Assembly (NCBI GenBank): GCA_016929465.1
Contig: JAFGIT010000230.1
Location: forward strand, 1-7,220
From: JAFGIT01 sp016929465 [NCBI: Candidatus Coatesbacteria bacterium]
GTDB taxonomy: Bacteria > B130-G9
Direction of reading: 5' to 3'
DNA: 7,220 bases
Position numbers and translations under genes: made by a program. The notes beneath the pieces were generated by a model. That model was not told where the DNA came from, searched no databases, and saw only the letters and a program-made list of their open reading frames with translations. This document shows, in pieces, positions 1-5,948 of the stretch. Position 1 is the stretch's first letter; every line of letters begins with the position of its first letter.

Positions 1-2318
1 CCCTTGACGTTGAAGCTGAATCGCCCCGGCTTGTAGCCGCGCTTGCGGGCCTCGACTGTCGCTGCGAATAGGTCCCTTATCTGGCTGAAGGCCTGCGTGT
101 AAGTCGCCGGGTTCGAGCGCGGAGTGCGTCCGATCGGCGTCTGATCGATCTCAATGACCTTATTTATATATCCTATGCCCCGAATCTCGTCGTGGTGTCC
201 CGGTATCTGCCTCGAATGATAGATGTGCTTAGAGAGAGCGCGATATAGTATCTCATCGACGAGCGAGCTCTTACCCGAGCCCGAGACGCCCGTCACGCAG
301 CAAAAAACGCCAAGCGGGATCTCGACGTCAATCCCCTTCAGGTTGTTCTGACGTGCGCCGATTATCTCTATCGATCTGCCCTTTAATAGCCGCCTTTTCG
401 CCGGGACCGGGATCATTCGCCTCCCCGATAGATAGTCCCCGGTCAGCGACTCCCTGCTCTGCATTACCTCCGTGGCTGGTCCTGCGCTTACGACGAGCCC
501 TCCCTTCTCCCCTGCCCCCGGGCCGAGGTCGATGACGTGGTCCGCCTCCCGAATCGTCTCCTCGTCGTGCTCGACGACGACCACGGTATTTCCAAGGTCC
601 CTCAGATCGCAGAGCGTCTCCAGAAGCCGTCTGTTGTCGCGCTGATGTAGCCCGATACTCGGCTCATCGAGCACGTAGAGCACGCCAACCAAGCTCGAGC
701 CGATCTGCGTCGCCAGATGAATCCGCTGCGATTCTCCGCCGGAGAGCGTCGATGAGGTCCTGTCGAGCGTGATGTATCCGAGGCCGACTTCCCGCAGGAA
801 GCCGAGGCGCGCGACGATCTCCTTCAGCACTCTCCCCGCTATCTTCTCTTCCCGCTCGGGCAGGGCGAGTGCGGCGAAGAATTCCGACGCGGCTTCCACG
901 CTCTTCTCGGTGACCTGGTTAATGCTCAGATCGCCCACCTTCACCGCAAGCGTCTCCGGCCGAAGCCTCGCGCCGCCGCATTCGGGGCACGGAATCGTAC
1001 TCATATAACGGCCGATCCACTCGCGCATCTCCTCGGATGCCGTCTGCAGGTATCGGCGGTCGAGGTTATTCAGAATCCCCTCGAAGCGCTTGATGCGCCC
1101 CCATCTGAGTGTGCCGGCCTTGAACCTGAGCTTTACCCGCTCCTTGCCAGAGCCGTGCATCAGGATTTGCCGTATCTCCTCAGGGAGGTCCTTGTAAGGG
1201 GTGTTCGGATCGAAGCCGTAATGCTCTGCAAGTGAGTGAAAGACCTGCACTGTCATCGAGCTCTCTGAGCTCGCCCACGCCTCGATCGCGCCATCCACGA
1301 GCGATTTGCTCGGATCGGGAACGACCAGCTCCTCGGATGCCGAGCGGACGAAGCCAAGCCCTGAGCACATCTGACAGGCCCCGTAGGGGCTGTTGAACGA
1401 GAACGCTCTCGGCTGCAGCTCCTGGTAACTTATCCCACACTCCAGGCAGGCCATCACCGAGGAGAAGGTGCGGATGCCGTAGCCCTCCAGCGGATTCTCG
1501 CCGGCGCTATCCTCCGTCTTTTCGCCCTTCTTCTTGCCGATGCGCTTCCTCCCTGTCCCAGCGTCCGGGTCGTCCGACCAACGGAGCTTTCCGTACCCAT
1601 CCTCGAGTGCGATTTTCACCAAATTCTCCGATAGCTTCATCGAGAGCTCGACGGAGTCGGTCAATCGGGAGCGGTTCTTCTCGGCGACGGTCAGCCTATC
1701 GACAACCACGTCAATGTCGTGGGTCTTATACTTCTCGAGAGCGATATCCTCTACGAGCTCGCGCATTTCGCCATCGACGAAAACTCGTACGAAGCCCTGC
1801 TTGGCAAGGTCCGCGAATAAGGCGGTGTATTCGCCCTTTCTGCCGCGAATGACGGGCGCTAGAACGTAGAGCTTTCTGCCCTCGGGCATACTGAGCACCG
1901 TATCGACTATCTGCTGGGCGGATTGCGATTCGATGCGGCGTCCGCACTTGTAGCAGTGCGGGATGCCGATTCGGGCGAAGAGCAACCTGAGGTAGTCGTA
2001 TATCTCGGTGACGGTCCCGACCGTCGAGCGTGGGTTCTTGCTGACGGGCCGCTGCTCGATGGAGATAGCGGGTGAAAGCCCCTCGATATAATCGACGTCG
2101 GGCTTGTCCATCTGCTCCAGGAATTGGCGAGCATAAGCGGAGAGCGACTCGACGTAGCGCCGCTGCCCCTCGGCGTAGAGCGTGTCGAACGCGAGTGACG
2201 ATTTCCCGGAGCCCGAGAGCCCAGTGATCACCACGAGCTTGTTCCGCGGGATCGTCACGTCGATGTTCTTGAGGTTGTGCTCCCTGGCACCCTTGATGAA
2301 TATGTCGTCAGCGTGCAT
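1..2318 (-). CDS. uvrA: UvrA, excinuclease ABC subunit A (C-terminus beyond window)
   Basis: UvrA is the damage-recognition ATPase of nucleotide excision repair; as a dimer it loads UvrB on lesions. The frame is open from ATG 2318 to the left edge without a stop, giving 772 residues. Visible in order: Walker A GLSGSGKS at 33-40; a CxxC in the HCYKCG segment; a zinc module C291/C294/C315/C318; a further CPECGG motif; the ABC signature LSGGESQ at 525-531; Walker B ending LDEP at 550-553; and a second Walker A GVSGSGKS at 677-684. The frame leaves the window at FSFNVKG, just before the expected C-terminal zinc finger, so roughly 190 residues are missing. The N-terminus ([13 protein letters not shown]) aligns with the family start, supporting this ATG although the Shine-Dalgarno is weak (GAAG, 7 nt upstream). 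A lysine-rich linker at about 248-280 makes it longer than E. coli UvrA. No LexA box was recognised upstream. Confidence 0.98.
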   Translation of the reverse strand, partial: MHADDIFIKGAREHNLKNIDVTIPRNKLVVITGLSGSGKSSLAFDTLYAEGQRRYVESLSAYARQFLEQMDKPDVDYIEGLSPAISIEQRPVSKNPRSTVGTVTEIYDYLRLLFARIGIPHCYKCGRRIESQSAQQIVDTVLSMPEGRKLYVLAPVIRGRKGEYTALFADLAKQGFVRVFVDGEMRELVEDIALEKYKTHDIDVVVDRLTVAEKNRSRLTDSVELSMKLSENLVKIALEDGYGKLRWSDDPDAGTGRKRIGKKKGEKTEDSAGENPLEGYGIRTFSSVMACLECGISYQELQPRAFSFNSPYGACQMCSGLGFVRSASEELVVPDPSKSLVDGAIEAWASSESSMTVQVFHSLAEHYGFDPNTPYKDLPEEIRQILMHGSGKERVKLRFKAGTLRWGRIKRFEGILNNLDRRYLQTASEEMREWIGRYMSTIPCPECGGARLRPETLAVKVGDLSINQVTEKSVEAASEFFAALALPEREEKIAGRVLKEIVARLGFLREVGLGYITLDRTSSTLSGGESQRIHLATQIGSSLVGVLYVLDEPSIGLHQRDNRRLLETLCDLRDLGNTVVVVEHDEETIREADHVIDLGPGAGEKGGLVVSAGPATEVMQSRESLTGDYLSGRRMIPVPAKRRLLKGRSIEIIGARQNNLKGIDVEIPLGVFCCVTGVSGSGKSSLVDEILYRALSKHIYHSRQIPGHHDEIRGIGYINKVIEIDQTPIGRTPRSNPATYTQAFSQIRDLFAATVEARKRGYKPGRFSFNVK

Positions 2319-2400
2319 GGATTATCTTCAAGATGTCCTTTGAAGGTCGATATTCAGCACAAACAGCCCGGCTCATTCTCCTGCCCAAGCCGGCAGCATC

Positions 2401-2429
2401 AATGTATTCCCCGTGTGAAACAATCGCAA
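2401..2429 (-). promoter_or_regulatory. Possible sigma70-type promoter of uvrA
   Basis: On the minus strand, TTGCGA (2429-2424) and TACATT (2406-2401) are separated by 17 bp, each matching 4 of 6 consensus bases. This would give a leader of roughly 75 nt before the uvrA ATG. The match is moderate and unsupported by other evidence. Confidence 0.35.
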
Positions 2430-2450
2430 GTGGGAGGGCGGCACACATCT

Positions 2451-2528
2451 GGAGTGCGGTGTGCTCGCACCGCTTTGGAGTGCGGTGGCTTGACGCCGCT
2501 TTCATTGGTGGTGGCTTGACACCACCCA
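2451..2528. repeat. Three tandem 26-bp hairpin units
   Basis: Three consecutive 26-bp units lie at 2451-2476, 2477-2502 and 2503-2528. Units 1 and 2 share GGAGTGCGGTG at the start and CGCTTT at the end; units 2 and 3 share GGTGGCTTGAC at exactly 26-bp spacing. Each forms a stem: GCGGTG/CACCGC at 2456-2473, GCGGTG/CGCCGC at 2482-2499 (one wobble), and GGTGGTG/CACCACC at 2507-2526. The stem sequence of unit 3 differs on both arms in a compensating way. This looks like a REP-like dispersed palindromic element. The T-runs are too short for a convincing terminator. Confidence 0.8.
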
Positions 2529-2556
2529 ATTGCGGATTTCGGATTGCGGATTGACC
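2529..2556. repeat. Heptad tandem repeat, four units
   Basis: Four 7-bp units follow each other: ATTGCGG, ATTTCGG, ATTGCGG and ATTGACC, the last being diverged. The array abuts the hairpin units directly. Function unknown. Confidence 0.75.
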
Positions 2557-2596
2557 GTAGCGTGGGGTGGGCTTTCGATCCAGCCAAGAATCTGTC

Positions 2597-2623
2597 CGCA
2601 GATTGCGCAGATTTCGCAGATTG
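2597..2623. repeat. Nonamer tandem repeat, three units
   Basis: CGCAGATTG, CGCAGATTT and CGCAGATTG are adjacent, a 9-bp period with a single substitution. Function unknown. Confidence 0.8.
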
Positions 2624-2681
2624 GGAACTACGGATTGGCAATGATCGCATGATGGATGCCGGTCAACAGCCGCCAGGTGAC

Positions 2682-2709
2682 CTTGAACTTTGAACCTTCA
2701 ACTTTGAAC
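2682..2709. repeat. Heptad tandem repeat overlapping the methyltransferase 3' end
   Basis: Four 7-bp units are visible: CTTGAAC, TTTGAAC, CTTCAAC and TTTGAAC. The last twelve bases, 2698-2709, are the final three sense codons and stop codon of the methyltransferase gene read on the minus strand, so the repeat sets that gene's C-terminus. Confidence 0.8.
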
Positions 2710-3198
2710 GCCGCGCCAACGCCGCGCCATCAGCCTCCAAAGCCCAGCAAACACATTGATCAGCGGCACTCTCCTCGCATAATCCCGCCATTCCTCACCG
2801 TGCTTCTCCGCGCAATATCGGTCTTCCAGAACCGTATGCACGACGAACAGCACGACCGCGGGGATCGCGAGCGCGATCACCAACGCGCTCTGCACCAGGC
2901 ACACAAAGCCCATGTTGATCATGATATAGCCGAGATACTGCGGATGCCGAACGACCGCATAGATGCCGCGATCGACGACCGCGGTCGTCTGCATACAATC
3001 CTCCTCCGCCTTGCTCCTCCCATACTTCCGCAGCGCATAGAAGGGCAGGTAAATGAACAAGGCGGATGCAACGAGAATGACCGCCCCCACCTTCCGCAAG
3101 ACCAAGATCCCGCCCCCATCAGAGAACACGGATAGGATCAGGACCGCAATTGTGAGGCCAGCTGCTAGCCAGCCGAATGCTTTGGGGCGTGTTTGCAT
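2698..3198 (-). CDS. Integral-membrane methyltransferase of the PEMT/ICMT type
   Basis: Predicted small membrane-embedded SAM-dependent methyltransferase of 166 residues, related to phospholipid N-methyltransferases and isoprenylcysteine carboxyl methyltransferases. The hallmark SAM-binding segment GIYAVVRHPQYLGY runs over 78-91 with R84, H85 and P86, followed by the second conserved block E125-D126-R127 and YARRVP at 140-145. Hydrophobic segments at about 8-26, 31-54 and 88-120 (probably a helical pair) give the usual four-helix layout, so it should sit in the cytoplasmic membrane. The substrate (lipid, isoprenoid-linked or other) cannot be told. ATG 3198 is the first start after an in-frame TAG at 3238-3236; the ribosome site is poor. 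It begins 36 bp after the preceding gene with no terminator between, so co-transcription is possible. Its last residues VQS and the stop lie in a heptad repeat, so the tail has probably been remodelled. Confidence 0.85.
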   Translation of the reverse strand: MQTRPKAFGWLAAGLTIAVLILSVFSDGGGILVLRKVGAVILVASALFIYLPFYALRKYGRSKAEEDCMQTTAVVDRGIYAVVRHPQYLGYIMINMGFVCLVQSALVIALAIPAVVLFVVHTVLEDRYCAEKHGEEWRDYARRVPLINVFAGLWRLMARRWRGVQS

Positions 3199-3234
3199 TC
3201 CGGAGTCGGCTATCTGTGATCCTATTAGACGAAA

Positions 3235-4170
3235 CTAGCCTATTCGATCCGCTCTATGCTCTGCACTGAAGCTGGTTAGAGTGATTTCCCCTTGCTTTAT
3301 AATGTAATGAGCCCTTACCGTCCGGCCTGGATATGATATCCTGAATCTGCGCTCCCCCTGCCGGCTGCGAATAGTCTCATCGCCGAGCTCTGGATCTGGC
3401 ACACGATAAAGCAGCTTGGTTAGCGCGTCGATGAATCCCCGCTGCAATCTCCTATCGCCGGTGGAGGATCTATCAAGCGCTCTCCTGAATGCTGGCAACA
3501 TCGCTAACTTCATCGGTTCATCAAGCACACCTGGCAATTGCGCGAATGAGGGGTTGCTTCTGAAATGAACTCTGGCAATGCCCCGTAGATCGTCTATATC
3601 CCATAGGCCAAGTCTCTCGAGTTGGACGAACCAGCTATTCTCATCCCAGACCAACGGTACCTCAAAATCAAGAGACTCGCCCGATTGGTCATCGATGAGC
3701 TTCAGGGATACATGTGATGCGTCCTTCGGCGATTCCTCACTTTTCCAAGTGGCAATCTGGATCCTCATATCATCCTCTATAAAGTGCATCTCCAAGCAAG
3801 CTAACAAGTCATCCCACGCGCTAATTACCTCATCAATCTCGATATGCTGGCCAATAACATCATCCGGCCTCAAGACGGCCCTTTTAGAAAGAGATTGAGG
3901 TATCTCAATGGACTGGATGCTCTGTAGCAACTGGCCCATAACCATTTGAAGATCTCTGGCCTCAGGGCATTGCCTGTCTATACCATAGGGGAAATGCCCC
4001 CATACAAGGCCGGCCATTTGCTGAGATACTGCAATTGCCAGTCGATATTCTCGACACATCTTCTTATGCAAGCAAATAGCCTCAAAGCGAAGCCTGCAAT
4101 GCTGCTGTCCGGTCAACCAGTCCTCAGATTTGTAGAAAAGCAGCGCCGGGTCTAACGCCGATAGGAGCAT
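3235..4170 (-). CDS. Unknown 311-aa partner of the upstream ATPase
   Basis: Not a family I recognise. The ATG follows the ATPase stop as TAG-AGA-ATG, only 3 nt apart and without a clear Shine-Dalgarno, which implies translational coupling and a joint function. The protein is soluble (no signal peptide or membrane helix). Residues 1-60 contain LDPALLF (6-12) and EYRLAIAVS (41-49), an alpha/beta pattern loosely like the start of PIN-type nucleases, but the expected glutamate after AIAVS is absent. Residues about 135-205 look like a beta-rich middle domain. Residues about 245-306 end with strands RRFRISY, VRAHYII and EITLTSF, followed by EHR, the order seen in HigB/RelE-type toxins. These resemblances are inferences from pattern only. 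There is no HNH, TOPRIM or zinc motif, which argues against PtuB or AriB-like effectors. Base composition is AT-richer than in uvrA or the glycosyltransferase. Confidence 0.85.
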   Translation of the reverse strand: MLLSALDPALLFYKSEDWLTGQQHCRLRFEAICLHKKMCREYRLAIAVSQQMAGLVWGHFPYGIDRQCPEARDLQMVMGQLLQSIQSIEIPQSLSKRAVLRPDDVIGQHIEIDEVISAWDDLLACLEMHFIEDDMRIQIATWKSEESPKDASHVSLKLIDDQSGESLDFEVPLVWDENSWFVQLERLGLWDIDDLRGIARVHFRSNPSFAQLPGVLDEPMKLAMLPAFRRALDRSSTGDRRLQRGFIDALTKLLYRVPDPELGDETIRSRQGERRFRISYPGRTVRAHYIIKQGEITLTSFSAEHRADRIG

Positions 4171-4173
4171 TCT

Positions 4174-5622
4174 CTACTTGCCGTTGCGCTTAGTGAATCC
4201 AGCTCGAATAATCCTCTCGGCCTCATCCGAGGCCTCGGGAAGAAAATCTGGCGGCCAATTCTCAATGATACCGTAGCGGTCCACTTTCAGTTGATCGATT
4301 CTCGCGCCTTCGCCATCCTGCGGCGGCGATATGAATAGAATGTTGACCTTGTCCTTGAGCTCATCTGAAGGATCCTCAGCGATACGCCTTCTCAATCGGT
4401 TGATGAAGTGATCACTGTGGGTCTCCAAGAGCACACGTTTGCCCGCAAGCGCAACCGTTAGCAGGAAGTCTGCCAGGCCAGCCTGGAGTTTGGGATGCAG
4501 ATGAATCTCGGGCTGCTCAAAAATCAAAATCGAATCATCAGGTGAGACAAATGACATGACTATGATTGGAAAGAGCTGGCTTATGCCAAAACCTACGTCG
4601 GAGATTGTGATCCATTTCTTCTTATCAGGTCCCAAAGGGAGGACCACTTCATACACCGTGGAAGCCAGTGATCTCACATCGATGTTCTCCGCAAGCCCCA
4701 GGCGCCGAAAGGCGTCGTCAACTGCATCGCACAGTCTGACTTGTTCGATTTGTCCATCAATAGCCGGCAGATAGTCAATCGTTCTGTCATGCTCAAGATT
4801 GAGAATCTGTGCCGCCTTTTCGCCAGCGGTCCCCAGATCTTTGAAAGGCCCTGCCCGGTGTGGATAGGACCTTTGAGGAGGCTCTCTAAGGGGACCTAGA
4901 TACCACAGTCTATCACTAAGATCCCTCTCCAATTCCAAAAGCGGATTCAGGAAAATCGGGTCGAGCCATCGCATCTCTGCTCGGTGTAAGCCGTCCCCAT
5001 TTTCCTCATCTCGAGTTGGTCCAAAATAGGAAGGCAGAAAGAATCTATAGTCGAAATTGACGGAGTCCTTCTCATTTAGAAACTGGGGAATTCTCATACC
5101 ATGGCCAGAGATCTTCACGGTGTACTCACCTGCCTTCAACCTCTGGAGACTCAATCTCGGGCCGTGATGCGATTCCACCGACGTGGCCATATCGAAAGAC
5201 GATTCCTCAATGTCCCCCTTGCCATTCGGGCTCTTGCCGTCATTGAAGGAAAATTTGATATCGGCCCATAGCTGCTGATCATTTGCGTCATCATCAACAG
5301 TGACATCTGGGAAGTAGCTCGGTATCAGTTTGATAGTAATTCTCTTCTGAACGCTAATTCTATATTCAATGTGCGATTCCCCAATACCAGGTCGACCGAA
5401 TGCAATCTCGCCGAGAGAGGTAAAATCTGTGAATCTCCCATGTATGCTTAATGGGATCCGCGGATCTTGGGTCTCGATTGTCTGCTTCAAAAGCAATAGA
5501 CTTTGCAGTATAGTCGTCTTTCCGCAATTATTCGGGCCGGCGATGACTGTCATAGGCTTGAGCTCAATATCTCCGGTGTCCTTGAAGGCTTTGAAGTTCT
5601 TCACACCGAATTTCTTGATCAT
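4174..5622 (-). CDS. ABC/SMC-like AAA ATPase with DUF3696-type C-terminus
   Basis: Cytosolic ATPase of 482 residues from the AAA_15/AAA_21, OLD-like group. Motifs: N-terminal strand IKKFGVKNFKAF (2-13), Walker A GPNNCGKT at 29-36, the family block YLGPLREPP at 241-249, ABC signature SDVGFGISQ at 341-349, Walker B with EQPEIHLHP at 369-377 (E372 the likely catalytic glutamate), and a switch THSDHFINRLRRR at 401-413. The end, RIDQLKVDRYGIIENWPPDF (441-460), matches DUF3696. No TOPRIM domain follows, so it is not an intact OLD or GajA nuclease; nuclease or toxin action would have to come from the partner. Start: ATG 5622 is chosen over ATG 5661 because AGAGGAG lies 7 nt upstream and the family N-terminus begins there; the longer form adds 13 unconserved residues. 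ATPases of this kind commonly pair with an effector gene in defence islands (family knowledge); defence here is inferred. Confidence 0.95.
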   Translation of the reverse strand: MIKKFGVKNFKAFKDTGDIELKPMTVIAGPNNCGKTTILQSLLLLKQTIETQDPRIPLSIHGRFTDFTSLGEIAFGRPGIGESHIEYRISVQKRITIKLIPSYFPDVTVDDDANDQQLWADIKFSFNDGKSPNGKGDIEESSFDMATSVESHHGPRLSLQRLKAGEYTVKISGHGMRIPQFLNEKDSVNFDYRFFLPSYFGPTRDEENGDGLHRAEMRWLDPIFLNPLLELERDLSDRLWYLGPLREPPQRSYPHRAGPFKDLGTAGEKAAQILNLEHDRTIDYLPAIDGQIEQVRLCDAVDDAFRRLGLAENIDVRSLASTVYEVVLPLGPDKKKWITISDVGFGISQLFPIIVMSFVSPDDSILIFEQPEIHLHPKLQAGLADFLLTVALAGKRVLLETHSDHFINRLRRRIAEDPSDELKDKVNILFISPPQDGEGARIDQLKVDRYGIIENWPPDFLPEASDEAERIIRAGFTKRNGK

Positions 5623-5629
5623 CACCCGT

Positions 5630-5636
5630 CTCCTCT
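5630..5636 (-). promoter_or_regulatory. Shine-Dalgarno deciding the ATPase start
   Basis: AGAGGAG on the minus strand lies 7 nt before ATG 5622. It is the best ribosome site in the window and falls inside the coding part of the longer alternative that starts at 5661, so the shorter protein is preferred. Confidence 0.85.
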
Positions 5637-5709
5637 GTTCGATGAAGGGATCCCTGAGCATTTTGGGCGTTTGGAGATCTAATATCCGCCGCTGCCCAAT
5701 CCGACTTTC

Positions 5710-5737
5710 ATAATAGGGCCTGCACTCATCTAGTCAA
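5710..5737 (-). promoter_or_regulatory. Sigma70-like promoter of the ATPase/partner cassette
   Basis: On the minus strand, -35 TTGACT (5737-5732) and -10 TATTAT (5715-5710) are 16 bp apart, each matching 5 of 6 consensus bases. Transcription would start near 5703, giving a leader of about 80 nt to ATG 5622. A second TTGACT lies 15 bp upstream (5752-5747), making a direct repeat over the -35 region. Confidence 0.7.
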
Positions 5738-5761
5738 TAACATATCAGTCAATCAGGCCCT
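5715..5761. promoter_or_regulatory. Candidate operator: inverted repeat bracketing the -35 box
   Basis: AGGGCCTG at 5715-5722 and its reverse complement CAGGCCCT at 5754-5761 flank the -35 element; the first arm lies in the spacer next to the -10. The outer arm is also part of an 11-bp palindrome TCAGGCCCTGA (5753-5763), and a 10-bp palindrome CATATATATG follows at 5776-5785. Placement suggests a repressor site, but 8-bp inverted repeats can arise by chance in a region of this size. Confidence 0.3.
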
Positions 5762-5849
5762 GAATGGGAACATGACATATATATGGCGGGGCATGAGGCC
5801 CAGCAACAGACTCAATCCCAATGATTCTCCAGGCTGTATGGAGCCTCAC

Positions 5850-5933
5850 CTACTCCACCACAAATAACGCCGAGGAGATGCCTCCGAGGATGACACCTTC
5901 ATCGTCTGAGAAGGCTGCGAACCAGGTGTAGGT
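5850..5933 (-). pseudogene. Possible relic of the 3' end of a secreted-protein gene
   Basis: In the same frame as the glycosyltransferase but after its stop and a second in-frame stop (5936-5934), 27 sense codons run to a TAG at 5852-5850. They read TYTWFAAFSDDEG then VILGGISSALFVVE. Third codon positions are mostly G or C, and the peptide has the alternating strand pattern of the last strands of extracellular beta-sandwich domains. There is no start codon or ribosome site. I infer a leftover fragment of a deleted gene; chance is the main alternative. Confidence 0.35.
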
Positions 5934-5948
5934 TCAGGAGAGTGGAGG

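Larger units (their letters stand above)
2319..2697. other. Non-coding, repeat-rich intergenic region upstream of uvrA
   Basis: About 380 bp separate the methyltransferase stop from the uvrA start. Short open frames occur on both strands here, but they read through tandem hairpins and short-period repeats and have no protein-like character, so none is annotated. The region holds a candidate uvrA promoter near 2401-2429, a hairpin array at 2451-2528, and three short tandem repeats near 2529, 2597 and 2682. No intrinsic terminator with a T-run was found for the methyltransferase. Confidence 0.8.
5623..5948. other. Intergenic region between glycosyltransferase and ATPase
   Basis: 326 bp without an intact gene. 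The ATPase-proximal half holds its ribosome site, promoter and candidate operator. The glycosyltransferase-proximal half holds a 27-codon protein-like stretch (5850-5933). No intrinsic terminator was found; the best hairpin there, CTCCA/TGGAG near 5829-5843, is short and lacks a T-run. Confidence 0.7.

Noticed and set aside
2319-2450. LexA (SOS) box upstream of uvrA
   Set aside because: No match to CTGT-N8-ACAG or GAAC-N4-GTTC could be found by eye.
2456-2502. Hairpins considered as intrinsic terminators
   Set aside because: Stems are followed by only three T residues on the plus strand and none on the minus strand, where the genes lie.
2451-2623. CRISPR array
   Set aside because: The units are directly adjacent without unique spacers of constant length.
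2277-2650. Several short open frames on both strands upstream of uvrA
   Set aside because: They read through tandem hairpins and short repeats, and lack ribosome sites and protein-like sequence.
2656-3135. 159-codon open frame on the plus strand opposite the methyltransferase
   Set aside because: Its product is histidine/arginine/aspartate-rich without domain character, and the opposite strand has clear family motifs and membrane segments; it is a shadow.
4174-5622. OLD or Gabija GajA nuclease
   Set aside because: After the switch motif the protein ends in a short DUF3696-type segment; there is no room for, or motif of, a TOPRIM domain.
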